From the NCBI GenBank assembly GCA_017431515.1, contig JAFRKV010000044.1, positions 1-64,000 of the forward strand: DNA of 64,000 nt, given 5' to 3'. The notes below the pieces were generated by a model. It did no database searches. It had not been told where the DNA came from and saw only the letters and a program-made list of their open reading frames with translations. This DNA comes from Lachnospiraceae bacterium (GTDB lineage Bacteria > Bacillota > Clostridia > Lachnospirales > Lachnospiraceae). A program made the position numbers and the translations under genes. Shown here in pieces: positions 7,238 through 16,217 of this stretch (positions are counted from its first letter, which is position 1; each line of letters begins with the position of its first letter).

Positions 7238-7897
7238 TTAATTCTTTTCCACCTTGGGATGCAGGCTGAACTTATTTTCTTTTCCTGCGATCAGCCGTCC
7301 GATATTCTCCCGATGCCGCACAATCCCAAGCACCATCACAAGCGCCGCAAGAATCAAAAGCTCCACGGCCTCTCCGGTGGTGAGATTCCCAAAAGGACGC
7401 AGCGTCAACGCAAAAATCAGCGTCTGTATAAAGAAGGAAGTCACGATCAGAATCGATCCCAGCGACACATATCTGGTAAGTGCCAGCGCCAGCAGAAAGA
7501 GTCCGATGGAAATGGGCAGCTCCCACCACGCAAAAGCCGCGATGAGTCCGACGGTACAGGCAATGCCCTTTCCGCCTTTAAACTTCATGGGCAGCGGAAA
7601 ATTATGGCCGAGGATCGCGCCGAATCCCGCATAAAGCATAAACAGACGGATCTGATCCGGGTAGCTCTGATGAAACAATAGCCAGGAAAGGAAGATGGCC
7701 AGTGCCGCTTTTCCGGCATCTCCGAGCAGCGTGATCAGCCCTGCCTTCAAGCCGAGATTCCGGAGCGTATTGGTCATTCCGATGTTGCCGCTGCCTTTTG
7801 TGCGGATATCCACGCCCTTGCTTTTTGCATACAGATAGCCGGTGGCGAACCACCCCAATACATAACCGATCGCAAGTGAACTCAGTCTCGGTAGCAT
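7238..7897 (-). CDS. plsY: glycerol-3-phosphate acyltransferase PlsY
   Basis: A 219-residue integral membrane enzyme that transfers acyl groups from acyl-phosphate to G3P, the first step of phospholipid synthesis. Family signatures are present: SGNIGMTNTLRNLG, the glycine-rich loop FGAILGHNFPLPMKFKGGKGIACTVG in two blocks, and a late loop near TLRPFGNLTTGE. About five to seven membrane segments. The start is set at ATG 7897 because GGAGGAGG lies just upstream; a TTG-initiated extension to 7936 would overlap der. PlsX, its acyl-phosphate supplier, is at 42639-43658. Confidence 0.93.
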   Translation of the reverse strand: MLPRLSSLAIGYVLGWFATGYLYAKSKGVDIRTKGSGNIGMTNTLRNLGLKAGLITLLGDAGKAALAIFLSWLLFHQSYPDQIRLFMLYAGFGAILGHNFPLPMKFKGGKGIACTVGLIAAFAWWELPISIGLFLLALALTRYVSLGSILIVTSFFIQTLIFALTLRPFGNLTTGEAVELLILAALVMVLGIVRHRENIGRLIAGKENKFSLHPKVEKN

Positions 7898-7932
7898 AGA
7901 ACCTCCTCCAACAACTGCTGCTATGATCTGGA

Positions 7933-9261
7933 TCAATCCGACTCTTTGCGTTCCCGTGTGATGAACTTCAGCGATGTGCCTCGGAAGCCGAACGCTTCCC
8001 GGATCCGATTTTCCAGATACCTGGTATAAGAAAAATGCATGAGTTTTTTGTCATTGACAAACACGATAAACGTCGGCGGCTTGACTGCTGCCTGGGTCAC
8101 ATAGAAGATCTTGAGACGTTTCCCTTTGTCTGTCGGTGGCTGCTGCATCGCCACGGCTTCCGTCACGATCTCATTGAGCACGCCGGTGGCGATCCGCATG
8201 GAGCTGTTTGCGATCACCATATCGATCACATCAAAAAGCTTATTCACGCGCTGCCCGCTCTTCGCGGAAATGAACAGGATCTCCGCATAAGACAGGAAAC
8301 TCAGGACGCGCCGGATCTCTTCTTCATGCCGCTTCACGGAGTGGTTGTCCTTTTCCACAGCATCCCACTTGTTCACGGCGATGATGATGCCCTTCCCTCT
8401 GTCATGGGCCACGCCTGCGATCTTGGCGTCCTGCTCCGTCACGCCCTCGGTGGCATCAATTAAAATCACCACCACGTCCGCGCGCTCCACCGCGCTTACC
8501 GCCCGGATGATGCTGTACCGCTCCAGATCCTCTTTGATCTTGCTTTTGCGCCGGATGCCGGCGGTGTCGATAAAGACATATTCTTTTCCGTCAAATCTCA
8601 CATCCGTATCGATGGCATCCCGTGTCGTTCCGGCCACATCCGATACGATCGCGCGGTTTTTGCCCGTCAGACGGTTGACGAGAGAGCTCTTGCCCACGTT
8701 CGGCTTCCCGATGATTGCGATCTTCGGGCGGTCATCCTCCTCCTCGTCCTCGTCCTGCTTCGGAAAATGAGAAACCACTTCATCCAGCATTTCCCCGAAT
8801 CCCAGTTTTCCGACGGAGGAGACCGGAAACGGCTCCCCGATCCCCAGCTGGTAAAACTCATAGACGTCCGGCATGTATTTTTCAAAATCATCGACCTTGT
8901 TCACCACGAGAACCACAGGTTTCCCGGACCGCCGAAGCATATTTGCCACTTTCTCATCCGCATCCACAAGACCCTGCCGCACATCCGTCAGAAACAGGAT
9001 CACGTGCGCGGTCTCGATGGCGATCTCCGCCTGCTCCCGCATCTGCGAGAGGATCACATCACTGCTCTCCGGCTCGATCCCGCCGGTATCCACCAGGGTA
9101 AAGTCATAAGAAAGCCAGGAAGCGTCCGCATAGATCCGGTCTCTCGTGACACCCGGCGTGTCTTTGACAATCGCGATCCGCTCCCCCGCCAGCGCATTAA
9201 ACAGCGTCGATTTTCCTACATTCGGACGGCCCACCACCGCCACGATCGGTTTCTTTTTCAT
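7933..9261 (-). CDS. der: ribosome biogenesis GTPase Der (EngA)
   Basis: 442 residues with two tandem GTPase domains and a C-terminal KH-like domain, the standard Der layout. P-loops GRPNVGKST (about 11) and GKPNVGKSS (about 187); G3 DTGG and DTAG; G4 NKVD and NKWD. Der is needed for 50S subunit assembly. A loop [11 protein letters not shown] separates the two G domains. It follows the DUF512 gene by 3 nt and precedes plsY, so it belongs to the same operon. Confidence 0.96.
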   Translation of the reverse strand: MKKKPIVAVVGRPNVGKSTLFNALAGERIAIVKDTPGVTRDRIYADASWLSYDFTLVDTGGIEPESSDVILSQMREQAEIAIETAHVILFLTDVRQGLVDADEKVANMLRRSGKPVVLVVNKVDDFEKYMPDVYEFYQLGIGEPFPVSSVGKLGFGEMLDEVVSHFPKQDEDEEEDDRPKIAIIGKPNVGKSSLVNRLTGKNRAIVSDVAGTTRDAIDTDVRFDGKEYVFIDTAGIRRKSKIKEDLERYSIIRAVSAVERADVVVILIDATEGVTEQDAKIAGVAHDRGKGIIIAVNKWDAVEKDNHSVKRHEEEIRRVLSFLSYAEILFISAKSGQRVNKLFDVIDMVIANSSMRIATGVLNEIVTEAVAMQQPPTDKGKRLKIFYVTQAAVKPPTFIVFVNDKKLMHFSYTRYLENRIREAFGFRGTSLKFITRERKESD

Positions 9262-9264
9262 GGC

Positions 9265-10647
9265 TCACCATTCTGCGTTAATGCCTGTCATTGCCGCAAG
9301 CAAACTCTGACCGCTTGATTTTACAATATCCACAGGTACTTGTAAAGCATCCGAGAGGGCGTCTGTCGTGATGTCATCCAGCAAGACGCGCTCTCCGGAA
9401 CGCAGCATATTCACCGGCAGATAAAGCGCATCTCCCAGCGGTTTTCCTTTCAGCTGTGCGAGGATGTCCTGCCCCGTGATGAGCCCGGACACCGTGATCC
9501 GTTCTCCGAAAAAGTCATTCCGAATAGGCGCTATATGTACGACAATCTCCGGAAATGCTGCCGTGCATTTTTCCGCCAGGGCAGTCAGAAACGGCGCCGC
9601 CAGCATCCCTGTTGCAAAGGTCACTTCCCGCGTCGGCAGTTTCTGCGCGCCATTTTTTTTGCCATCGGTTTGAAAAGCCAAAAGCGCTTCCTCAAATTCC
9701 TCCATCAAAAGCCGGAGCATCCCGACCCCGTTTTCCAGCTGCAGATATCCGTCATAGCGTTCCGCCTCCGGCAGCTCCTGCTCCGCCAGAAGATACCATT
9801 CATCTCCCCCGTGGACAAAATGCAGGCCGTATTGTTTCATGCACTTTTCCTGCCAATGGTGAATGATCTCCAGCACTTCCTTTGCGTCTTCCTTTCCGAA
9901 AGGCTCCAGCGGATACAATCCGTCACGGTATTTGGTGAGTCCCACGGGCACCACGGAAAGGCTTCGCATCCCGGGAACAAATGCAGTGAGGTCCCGGATC
10001 GTCCGCTCCAGCTCCGCCCCGTCATTGATGCCTTTGCAGAGCACGATCTGTCCGTTCATCTCAATGCCCGCTTCCGAGAGCATGTTGATCTTTTTTAGGG
10101 CTTCCCCGGCGAAACGATTGCGCAGCATTTCGCAGCGCAGTTCGGGGTTGGTGGTATGCACAGAGATATTGATGGGCGCCAGATGATAATGAATGATCCG
10201 TTCAATATCGCGGTCCTTCATATTGGTCAATGTCACATAATTCCCCTGCAGGAAAGAAAGACGGCTGTCATCATCCTTAAAGTACAGGGTGTCCCGCATC
10301 CCTTTCGGCATCTGGTCAATGAAGCAGAAAATGCAGTGATTCGTGCAGGACTTATAGTCGTCCATCAGCCCGTTTTCAAACACCAGTCCGATGTCCTCGT
10401 CGTAGTCCTTCTCGATCTCCAGTTCCCACTCCTCGCCGTTTGCTTTTTGTACCAAAAGAAGGACTTCTTCGTCATCCGTCAGATAATGATAATCGAAGAT
10501 GTCCTCGATGGTTTGTCCGTTCACGGAAAGCAGGATGTCGCCGCTCTCGATCTCCATTTCTTCGGCGATGCTTCCCGGGGTCACGCTTTTGATCCGGTGA
10601 ACCGGAGGCTTTTTACGAGGATGGTGTTTCGTTTCCTGTAGTTTCAT
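9265..10647 (-). CDS. PDZ / radical-SAM-like DUF512 protein
   Basis: 460 residues. Residues 18-80 form a PDZ-like domain (IKSVTPGSIAEEMEIESGD, then ILLSVNGQTIEDIFDYHYLT). A CxxxCxxC cluster (CTNHCIFCFIDQMPKGMR, about 105-122) is typical of radical-SAM 4Fe-4S sites. The rest is a TIM-barrel-like region and a C-terminal DUF512 domain with DDITTDAL...VDIVKSSGQSLL. The function is unknown; the gene sits next to der in many Clostridia. A barrel and a cluster together suggest a radical enzyme, but no substrate is known. Confidence 0.85.
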   Translation of the reverse strand: MKLQETKHHPRKKPPVHRIKSVTPGSIAEEMEIESGDILLSVNGQTIEDIFDYHYLTDDEEVLLLVQKANGEEWELEIEKDYDEDIGLVFENGLMDDYKSCTNHCIFCFIDQMPKGMRDTLYFKDDDSRLSFLQGNYVTLTNMKDRDIERIIHYHLAPINISVHTTNPELRCEMLRNRFAGEALKKINMLSEAGIEMNGQIVLCKGINDGAELERTIRDLTAFVPGMRSLSVVPVGLTKYRDGLYPLEPFGKEDAKEVLEIIHHWQEKCMKQYGLHFVHGGDEWYLLAEQELPEAERYDGYLQLENGVGMLRLLMEEFEEALLAFQTDGKKNGAQKLPTREVTFATGMLAAPFLTALAEKCTAAFPEIVVHIAPIRNDFFGERITVSGLITGQDILAQLKGKPLGDALYLPVNMLRSGERVLLDDITTDALSDALQVPVDIVKSSGQSLLAAMTGINAEW

Positions 10648-10698
10648 AAGAAGCGCTTTCCATGCAAAATCCTATGGCATGAGGAGTTTCCATGCCCT

Positions 10699-11064
10699 CT
10701 ATCCGAAATATGCCCCTTCATAGGAAAAAGCATTTATGTGATGGCGGATCTCCTCTCCGTCGATAGCGATCACGTCAAACCGGCAGGGCGCATCCATCCG
10801 TCTGATCCGCGTTTTCAAATAATACAACGCCACTTTCCCGATTGTGCGCTGTTTTTTACAGTCCACTGCTTCCTCCGGCAGGCCCGCTTTATGGTTCACC
10901 CGGTACTTCACTTCCGTAAACACCAAAGTATCCCGGTCTTTTGCGATCAGGTCGATCTCCCCCATTCTGCAGCGAAAGTTGCGTTCTATGATCTCGTATC
11001 CTGCTGCTTCCAGATAGTCTGCGGCGAGCTGTTCTTTGTCTTCTCCGAGTTTTCGTTTGTTCAT
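10699..11064 (-). CDS. yraN: YraN family putative endonuclease
   Basis: A 121-residue protein of the UPF0102/YraN family with a restriction-endonuclease-like core: GEDKEQLAADYLEAAGYEII, MGEIDLIAKDRDTLVFTEVKYR (the D...E-x-K catalytic pattern) and the C-terminal RFDVIAIDGEE. The cellular role is undefined; it is often linked to Holliday-junction-type processing by fold alone. It follows ylqH by 10 nt and lies in the rplS-to-dut gene string. Length and catalytic pattern are complete. Confidence 0.88.
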   Translation of the reverse strand: MNKRKLGEDKEQLAADYLEAAGYEIIERNFRCRMGEIDLIAKDRDTLVFTEVKYRVNHKAGLPEEAVDCKKQRTIGKVALYYLKTRIRRMDAPCRFDVIAIDGEEIRHHINAFSYEGAYFG

Positions 11065-11074
11065 TCACACCACA

Positions 11075-11365
11075 CTACGCGCCCAGTTTGGATTTCAGTT
11101 TGTCCATGTCATTGACAAAGACCAGAATCTCTGCCACCACCTCATAAAGCTCCGGCGGGATCATCTCTCCGATTTCCAGTTTGCTCAGGGTCTCTGCCAG
11201 TTCCGAGTCCGCATACTGCGGCACATCATTTTCTTCCGCAACTTCAATGATCCGCTCGGCCACCGCGCCTTTTCCCGTGGCAAGGATCTTCGGCGCACGC
11301 TCTCCCGGAATGTAGGCCAGCGCCACCGCGGTTTTTTCTTTTCCCTTTTTCTGTTCCTCTGCCAT
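11075..11365 (-). CDS. ylqH: FlhB C-terminal domain-like protein (YlqH type)
   Basis: A 96-residue stand-alone homologue of the cytoplasmic domain of FlhB/YscU export-switch proteins (TAVALAYIPGERAPKILATG, then KGAVAERIIEVAEENDVPQY). Most FlhB proteins have an NPTH self-cleavage motif just before this segment. Here the N-P-T-H is absent, as the protein starts at its edge. In B. subtilis the same gene follows ylqG. FlhB-type domains set substrate specificity of flagellar export with FliK, the likely role of its upstream neighbour. No other flagellar gene is in the window. Confidence 0.85.
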   Translation of the reverse strand: MAEEQKKGKEKTAVALAYIPGERAPKILATGKGAVAERIIEVAEENDVPQYADSELAETLSKLEIGEMIPPELYEVVAEILVFVNDMDKLKSKLGA

Positions 11366-11395
11366 CGCAAATCCTCTCAGGCGCCGGGCCGTCCT

Positions 11396-13222
11396 TTACG
11401 CCTTGATATCAAACGAATACCGGTGGATCATCTGACCGGCGTTCTGTCCCTGTTTCAGGAAATCATTCACAGGATTCATTTCCTTCGCGTCATTCACCGC
11501 TTCGATCTTGCAGCTGTACCCTTTCTCCTCCAGGCGCTTCGCCAATTCATCCGCATGAGCCATCACAAGGTCAAAAGCCTCGTCGCTCTCCATATAAAAC
11601 TTCGTGTTCACCGCGCGGTTTTTCATCCGCACGGACACGTCCGTCGCGCCGAGATGCTCCATATCCAGATGCAAAAATGCCGTCAGCTCCGCATCCGGAT
11701 CCTGCAGATTTTTCTTATTCGTAAACACATACAAATCACTGTGGGCCGTCTGGTTCTGAAACTGCAGCGGGATCTGGAGATAGGTGTAATTCTGATTGAC
11801 CATGTCCATAAACTCCAGATTGTTTTTCAGATCCGCCACGGACTTTGCAAGATCGGTATCCTTTAGTCCCATCTCCCGCAGCATGGTCTCGGTCTGGCGC
11901 ATCTGACGGTCCAGGTTTTCATAGAGATCCTTCATGCGGTCTCCGGAAAGCTGCTCCGGCTTCACCGTCCACTGGTCTTTTGTCATCTCCTGTAAGACAT
12001 GGAGGTATCCTTTCCCTGACAGCAGATTTTTCAGCGCCGACTCGTCCGGATTCTTCAGATCCTGCAGACCGGCGTTCAGGCGTTTCGCAAACTCCTCCGG
12101 CGAAAGGTCAAAAGAAAGTCCCGCCTTCGCAAGCGATCCGTCCTGGTCCAGCGTCTTGATGTTTTTCACCAGCTCCTGCATTTCTTCTTTGGACAGGGTT
12201 TCCCGCAGCGTCCCTGCCGCAACGGTCTTCTGCGCATTTTCCCCCTCTGCGGGAAGCTTTGCCGCCGCATCCGGATTCTCCGGCAGCAGTGCCTCCCCCT
12301 GCGAAAGGATCTTGCCCTGCTGTGCGCTCTGTTCCTGCGCGTCCGGTGTCTTCAGCACGCCGGCTGCATCCGCGGCCTTCGCGTTCTGTGCTGCGCCTGC
12401 GTCCGCCTGTGCATTTGCAGCGCCTGCCGCGGCTGCCTCTCCGGCATTTCCCGCGGCCGCTGTCTCTCCGGCCGTCGCCGGGCCTGCCGCCTCTCCGGTC
12501 ATTTGCGCAGTCTGCGTCGTTTCACCGCCGGACAGGATCTGGATCAGTTTCTCATTCAGCGCCAGGGCATCCTTCCCGCTGGTCTCTCCGCCGCCCAGCG
12601 TGTTGGTGACGCTCTCCAGGATCTCGTTCATTTTATTTAAGATCTGGTAGGAGTCCGTCTTGTAGTTTTCAAACTGCGCCGCCATCTCATCGGAAATCGG
12701 GAAACCGAGTTTCGTCATTTCAATCAGCGTGGAAGGTTCAATTCCCGGATTGTTTGAGACCAGCCGCGCCATGCTGCCGAGAGACTGTTTGTCGATGGAC
12801 ATCTGCTCCTGCATCAGCGTCTGCACCATCTTCATATGATCCGGCGTCGCGGAAAGCCCCGCCGCATCCAGTGCGGAAAGGATCGTGGGGTTGGCAAGTC
12901 CTCCTGCGGTCTCAAAAGGCTTGATCTCAATTGTGCCGCCCTCGTTGGATTTCACCTCAAAGAACAACGATTGTCCCTGCTGCAGCGGCACATTGCCGCC
13001 AAGTCTGGCGGAGATGGTCGCGCCGTTTGAAAGCTGCAGCTGCACCTGTCCGTTTTTGACCGTGCCCACCGTACCCTCAAAAACCTGTCCTGCCTGCAGA
13101 CCGGAAAGGCCGCCGGTACGGTCCTTATTCTGCACCGGCTGCTCTTTTTGCGTCGCAGCAGCGCCTGCGGCGCCGGGCGTCATATTCGTATTGTATCTGC
13201 CGAGTGCGTCAGAAATCTGCAT
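11396..13222 (-). CDS. ylqG: FliK-like hook-length control protein (YlqG type)
   Basis: 608 residues. The N-terminal 120 residues contain a beta-rich segment (VFEGTVGTVKNGQVQLQLSN). Residues about 235-330 are an Ala/Gly/Glu-rich low-complexity linker. The C-terminal 200 residues fit the FliK Flg_hook domain (IPLQFQNQTAHSDLYVF, LHLDMEHLGATDVSVRMKN). FliK measures hook length and triggers the FlhB switch. It lies 30 nt before an FlhB-like gene, so the two may act as a pair away from the flagellar operon. The linker length is likely variable between strains. Confidence 0.78.
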   Translation of the reverse strand: MQISDALGRYNTNMTPGAAGAAATQKEQPVQNKDRTGGLSGLQAGQVFEGTVGTVKNGQVQLQLSNGATISARLGGNVPLQQGQSLFFEVKSNEGGTIEIKPFETAGGLANPTILSALDAAGLSATPDHMKMVQTLMQEQMSIDKQSLGSMARLVSNNPGIEPSTLIEMTKLGFPISDEMAAQFENYKTDSYQILNKMNEILESVTNTLGGGETSGKDALALNEKLIQILSGGETTQTAQMTGEAAGPATAGETAAAGNAGEAAAAGAANAQADAGAAQNAKAADAAGVLKTPDAQEQSAQQGKILSQGEALLPENPDAAAKLPAEGENAQKTVAAGTLRETLSKEEMQELVKNIKTLDQDGSLAKAGLSFDLSPEEFAKRLNAGLQDLKNPDESALKNLLSGKGYLHVLQEMTKDQWTVKPEQLSGDRMKDLYENLDRQMRQTETMLREMGLKDTDLAKSVADLKNNLEFMDMVNQNYTYLQIPLQFQNQTAHSDLYVFTNKKNLQDPDAELTAFLHLDMEHLGATDVSVRMKNRAVNTKFYMESDEAFDLVMAHADELAKRLEEKGYSCKIEAVNDAKEMNPVNDFLKQGQNAGQMIHRYSFDIKA

Positions 13223-13248
13223 ACCATTCCTCTCGCGCGAGATTTTGC

Positions 13249-13280
13249 AGCGTCAAAAGCGTCATGTGACTTTTGACGCT
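13249..13280. repeat. intra-operon hairpin
   Basis: A perfect 11-bp stem (AGCGTCAAAAG, 13249-13259, with CTTTTGACGCT, 13270-13280) and a 10-nt loop between rnhB and ylqG. No T-run follows on the minus strand, so it is more likely an mRNA stability or processing element than a terminator. It shares GTCAAAAGTCACATG with the hairpin cluster near 53.38 kb. Confidence 0.6.
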
Positions 13281-13283
13281 CCC

Positions 13284-14042
13284 TCATATAAAGTTCCCGA
13301 TAAAGCTTCTCCTGTGGATCGGCGTCGGTCCGTAAGTTTTCAGCGCTTCTATATGTGCAGCCGCGCCATATCCTTTGTTTGACGCGAAGCCATATTCCGG
13401 ATACTGCGCATCATATTCCACCATCAGATTGTCCCGGTAAACCTTTGCCACGATGGAGGCCGCCCCGATGGAAATGCTTTTCGCATCCCCTTTGATGATC
13501 GGCACCTGGCGGATCGAAACCTCCGGGATCGTCACTGCATCATTTAATAATATATCGGGCGTGACACCGAGATTTTTAATGGCCTGCCGCATCGCATCAT
13601 AGGTGGCATTCAGGATGTTGATCTCATCGATCCGCTCCGGAGAGACGATCCCGATCCCCACCGCCACCGCTTCCGCGCGGATAACCCGGTCCAGTTCCTC
13701 GCGTTTTTCCGGCGATAGCTTTTTGGAATCATTGATATAAAGGATCTCACAGCCTTTCGGCAGGATCACGGCGCCTGCCACCACGGGTCCCGCAAGGGGC
13801 CCCCGTCCCACCTCGTCAATCCCGCAAATATAGGCGCAGTCTCCGTACTTTCGCTCATATTCCGAAAGCTGATAGATCCGTTTTTTTTCTTTTTCCAAAG
13901 CATCCAGCTGTTTTTTCGCCCGGGTGATGAGCGCGTTTACGCCGCTTCTGCCGTCGTTCTCATATTCCGCAATCAAAGAAGGCAGCTCGTTTGTATCTGC
14001 TGCCTGAAAAACCGATCGTATTTCCGAAATGCTCTTTGCCAT
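13284..14042 (-). CDS. rnhB: ribonuclease HII
   Basis: 252 residues. RNase HII removes ribonucleotides and RNA-DNA hybrids. Motifs are clear: CGIDEVGRGPLAGPVVAGAV (catalytic D-E), NDSKKLSPEKREEL, KGDAKSISIGAASIVAKVYRD and the C-terminal YGFASNKGYGAAAHIEAL. An N-terminal helical extension of about 60 residues precedes the catalytic core. The start at 14042 has AAGGAG 7 nt upstream, overlapping the end of rbgA. The same gene order (rbgA-rnhB-ylqG-ylqH) occurs in B. subtilis. Confidence 0.95.
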   Translation of the reverse strand: MAKSISEIRSVFQAADTNELPSLIAEYENDGRSGVNALITRAKKQLDALEKEKKRIYQLSEYERKYGDCAYICGIDEVGRGPLAGPVVAGAVILPKGCEILYINDSKKLSPEKREELDRVIRAEAVAVGIGIVSPERIDEINILNATYDAMRQAIKNLGVTPDILLNDAVTIPEVSIRQVPIIKGDAKSISIGAASIVAKVYRDNLMVEYDAQYPEYGFASNKGYGAAAHIEALKTYGPTPIHRRSFIGNFI

Positions 14043-14046
14043 GTCT

Positions 14047-14892
14047 TTACTCCTTGGGCATCTCCAACGTAATCCTTCCGACGCGGCCGTTCCTGAAATC
14101 ATCCAGCAATAGTTTTGCCGCTCTCTGACAGTCTATCTCATTTCCCTTTTTTTGACACCCTCTGTTTTCCGCAATTTTTTTCAACGTCTCTTCGGGCTGT
14201 TCCGATTCCACCGCCTGGTATTTCCGGTCAAGGACACCCGGATAGTCCGCCTGCAAAAGGGTGATCAGTTGAAGCGCCAGTTCCTCCGTGTTTAACACCT
14301 CTTCCTTGATGGATCCGGTCAACGCAAGAAAAAGGCCCACCTGTTTGCCTTCAAACTTCGGCCAGAGGATCCCCGGCGTATCCAGAAGTTCCACATGGGA
14401 ATCCAGCCGGATCCACTGCCGGCCCTTCGTGACCCCCGGTTTGTTTCCGGTTTTGGCCACGGCCTTTCCCGCGAAAGAATTGATAAAGGTGGATTTCCCG
14501 ATATTCGGGATTCCCGCCACCATGGCACGGATCGGACGGTTTAAGATGCCGCGTTTCCGGTCGCGTTCTATCTTTTCCCGGCAGGCCTTATCGATCGCCG
14601 CACGCACAGCTTTCAGGCTGCGGTTCGCTCTCGCATCCGTCGAAGCGACGGCGTACCCCTGCTCCTCAAATGCGGTGATCCAGCGTTCCGTTGCGGAAGG
14701 ATCCGCAAGATCCGCTTTGTTCAACAGGATCATCCGCGCTTTTTGTTTTCCCAGTTCTGAAATGTCCGGATTACGGCTGGCACGCGGGATGCGCGCATCC
14801 ACGATCTCGATGATCAGGTCCACGAGCTTCAGATCATTTTGCATCTCCCGCTTTGCCTTTGTCATATGCCCCGGATACCATTGGACTTCCAT
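14047..14892 (-). CDS. rbgA: ribosome biogenesis GTPase RbgA (YlqF)
   Basis: A 281-residue circularly permuted GTPase needed for late 50S assembly. It starts with the family hallmark QWYPGHMTKAKREM, then the permuted G motifs: NKADLAD (G4), GIPNIGKSTFINSF (G1) and DTPGILWPKF (G3). The C-terminal helical domain ends ITLEMPKE. The start at 14892 has GGAGG 5 nt upstream; two upstream ATG/GTG codons lack ribosome sites. It precedes rnhB by 4 nt. Confidence 0.95.
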   Translation of the reverse strand: MEVQWYPGHMTKAKREMQNDLKLVDLIIEIVDARIPRASRNPDISELGKQKARMILLNKADLADPSATERWITAFEEQGYAVASTDARANRSLKAVRAAIDKACREKIERDRKRGILNRPIRAMVAGIPNIGKSTFINSFAGKAVAKTGNKPGVTKGRQWIRLDSHVELLDTPGILWPKFEGKQVGLFLALTGSIKEEVLNTEELALQLITLLQADYPGVLDRKYQAVESEQPEETLKKIAENRGCQKKGNEIDCQRAAKLLLDDFRNGRVGRITLEMPKE

Positions 14893-14928
14893 ATGCGCCT
14901 CCATAGGAATGGCTGTCAAACGCCACCT

Positions 14929-14943
14929 GTCACGAAGTGACAT
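14929..14943. repeat. 15-nt palindrome found again at 53.39 kb
   Basis: TGTCACGAAGTGACA in the lepB-rbgA gap. It recurs exactly at 53389-53403 within a larger hairpin cluster. Two copies in 64 kb hint at a small dispersed repeat of this genome. Confidence 0.6.
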
Positions 14944-14949
14944 CTATTG

Positions 14950-15537
14950 TCAGATGATCCCCATGCGTGTCTTGGGCTTCACGATTGCCCAGGCCTTCCC
15001 GATGATATAGTCTTTGCTGATGTTGCCGATGTTCGCATAACGGCTGTCCTCGCTGCTGTCCAAATTATCGCCCAGCACAAAAAACTCATCGGCGCCGAGG
15101 GTAATCTCGTCCTCCGCGATTCCAGGATCCGTCACGGCTTCGTATTCCAGTTCGCCATGATACTCCTCCCCATTCACATAGACGGTGCCGTTCTCGATCC
15201 GCACCGTGTCCCCGGGCACGCCAATCACGCGCTTCACATAATAATGTGACTTTTCGTTTCCGTTTGGCAAAAATACGATGATGTCATCCCTTCTCGGATC
15301 AATGAGTTTATACACAAACCGATCCACCAGGATCTCATCCGTCCCCCGTAGCGTCGGCTCCATGGACCGCCCGATGACACTTGTCCGAAGACCGACAAAG
15401 TAGACCAGCACAAATGCCAGCGCAAGGACGATGGCGATTTCAATCGCCCACGTCAGCACTTCCCGCACAATTGTGAAATTAATTTTCTTCTTTTCATGGG
15501 TGCGATTAAAATTCAGCCCCGATTTTCTGCGCCTCAT
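14950..15537 (-). CDS. lepB: signal peptidase I
   Basis: A 195-residue membrane-bound serine protease that cuts Sec signal peptides. A basic cytoplasmic N-terminus (RRRKSGLNFNRTHEKKK) precedes one transmembrane helix (EIAIVLALAFVLVYFVGL). The catalytic Ser is in GRSMEPTL and the general-base Lys in YYVKRVIGVPGD; box E LGDNLDSSEDSRY is present. ATG 15537 has GGAG 7 nt upstream; a longer frame reaches 15612. A terminator separates it from rplS, so it may also be transcribed separately. Confidence 0.94.
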   Translation of the reverse strand: MRRRKSGLNFNRTHEKKKINFTIVREVLTWAIEIAIVLALAFVLVYFVGLRTSVIGRSMEPTLRGTDEILVDRFVYKLIDPRRDDIIVFLPNGNEKSHYYVKRVIGVPGDTVRIENGTVYVNGEEYHGELEYEAVTDPGIAEDEITLGADEFFVLGDNLDSSEDSRYANIGNISKDYIIGKAWAIVKPKTRMGII

Positions 15538-15617
15538 GTGTTTTCTCCGGCTTTCGGCCTTTACACTACCTTTTTTTACCGGCAGGAAAAACCCTGCCCG
15601 CCAATTCCTCATCCTTC

Positions 15618-15660
15618 AAAAAAAGCGCGACCAGATCAAACGATCCATCGCGCATTTTTT
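15618..15660 (-). terminator. terminator after rplS
   Basis: GCGCGA (15625-15630) pairs with TCGCGC (15648-15653), with a nested GATC/GATC pairing in the loop. On the minus strand it is followed by TTTTTTT. It lies 22 nt beyond the rplS stop and probably isolates or attenuates transcription into lepB. Confidence 0.7.
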
Positions 15661-15681
15661 GACTTTTCATCCTTCGTGACG

Positions 15682-16035
15682 TTATCTTACTACCTCTTTG
15701 ACCTTCGCACGTTTTCCGACGCGACCTCTTAAGTAGTTCAGTTTTGCCCGGCGCACCTTACCTTTGCGCACCACTTCGATCTTGTTGACGTGCGGGGAAT
15801 GCAGCGGCCAGGTTTTCTCCACGCCGACACCGTTGGAAAATTTACGAACGGTGAAGGTCTCGCGGTTGCTGCCGCCCTGTCTCTTCATAACCGTTCCTTC
15901 AAAAACCTGGATTCTCTCGCGGTTCCCTTCCTTGATCACGGCGTGTACCTTGACGGTATCACCGACACGGAACTCCGGAATCTCCTGCTTCAGTTCTGCA
16001 TCTTCGATGCTTTTGATGATTTCATTCGCGTTCAT
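15682..16035 (-). CDS. rplS: 50S ribosomal protein L19
   Basis: 117 residues, the usual L19 length and sequence: [31 protein letters not shown], then [20 protein letters not shown] and a basic C-terminus [18 protein letters not shown]19 lies at the 30S-50S interface. ATG 16035 has AAGGAG 7 nt upstream. In most Firmicutes rplS follows trmD directly. Here trmD is 14.8 kb away and rplS has its own promoter and leader hairpin. Confidence 0.97.
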   Translation of the reverse strand: MNANEIIKSIEDAELKQEIPEFRVGDTVKVHAVIKEGNRERIQVFEGTVMKRQGGSNRETFTVRKFSNGVGVEKTWPLHSPHVNKIEVVRKGKVRRAKLNYLRGRVGKRAKVKEVVR

Positions 16036-16058
16036 TTTAATGCTCCTTCTTTCGAACA

Positions 16059-16081
16059 CCGCAGAAACGCCTTTCCTGCGG
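16059..16081 (-). promoter_or_regulatory. rplS leader hairpin, possible L19 leader element
   Basis: CCGCAG (16059-16064) pairs with CTGCGG (16076-16081) in the rplS 5' leader, about 24 nt before the start codon. L19 leader elements are known in Firmicutes as autoregulatory sites. Position and size fit, but I cannot confirm the consensus. Confidence 0.4.
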
Positions 16082-16150
16082 CGATTGGTATTCTGGACGT
16101 TCATAGAGCCCGAAGCTCCAGCGGACCATCGCGTTTATCGCAACGTGAGC

Positions 16151-16179
16151 ATTTTACCATAATCTCCGGGGGAATGCAA
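16151..16179 (-). promoter_or_regulatory. rplS promoter
   Basis: Minus-strand TTGCAT (16174-16179), a 17-nt spacer and TAAAAT (16151-16156). Predicted transcription start is about 16144, giving a leader of roughly 110 nt before rplS. Confidence 0.6.
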
Positions 16180-16217
16180 GGAAAAACTTTTTGCCTCCTC
16201 CGTGATCGTTTCGTTCC

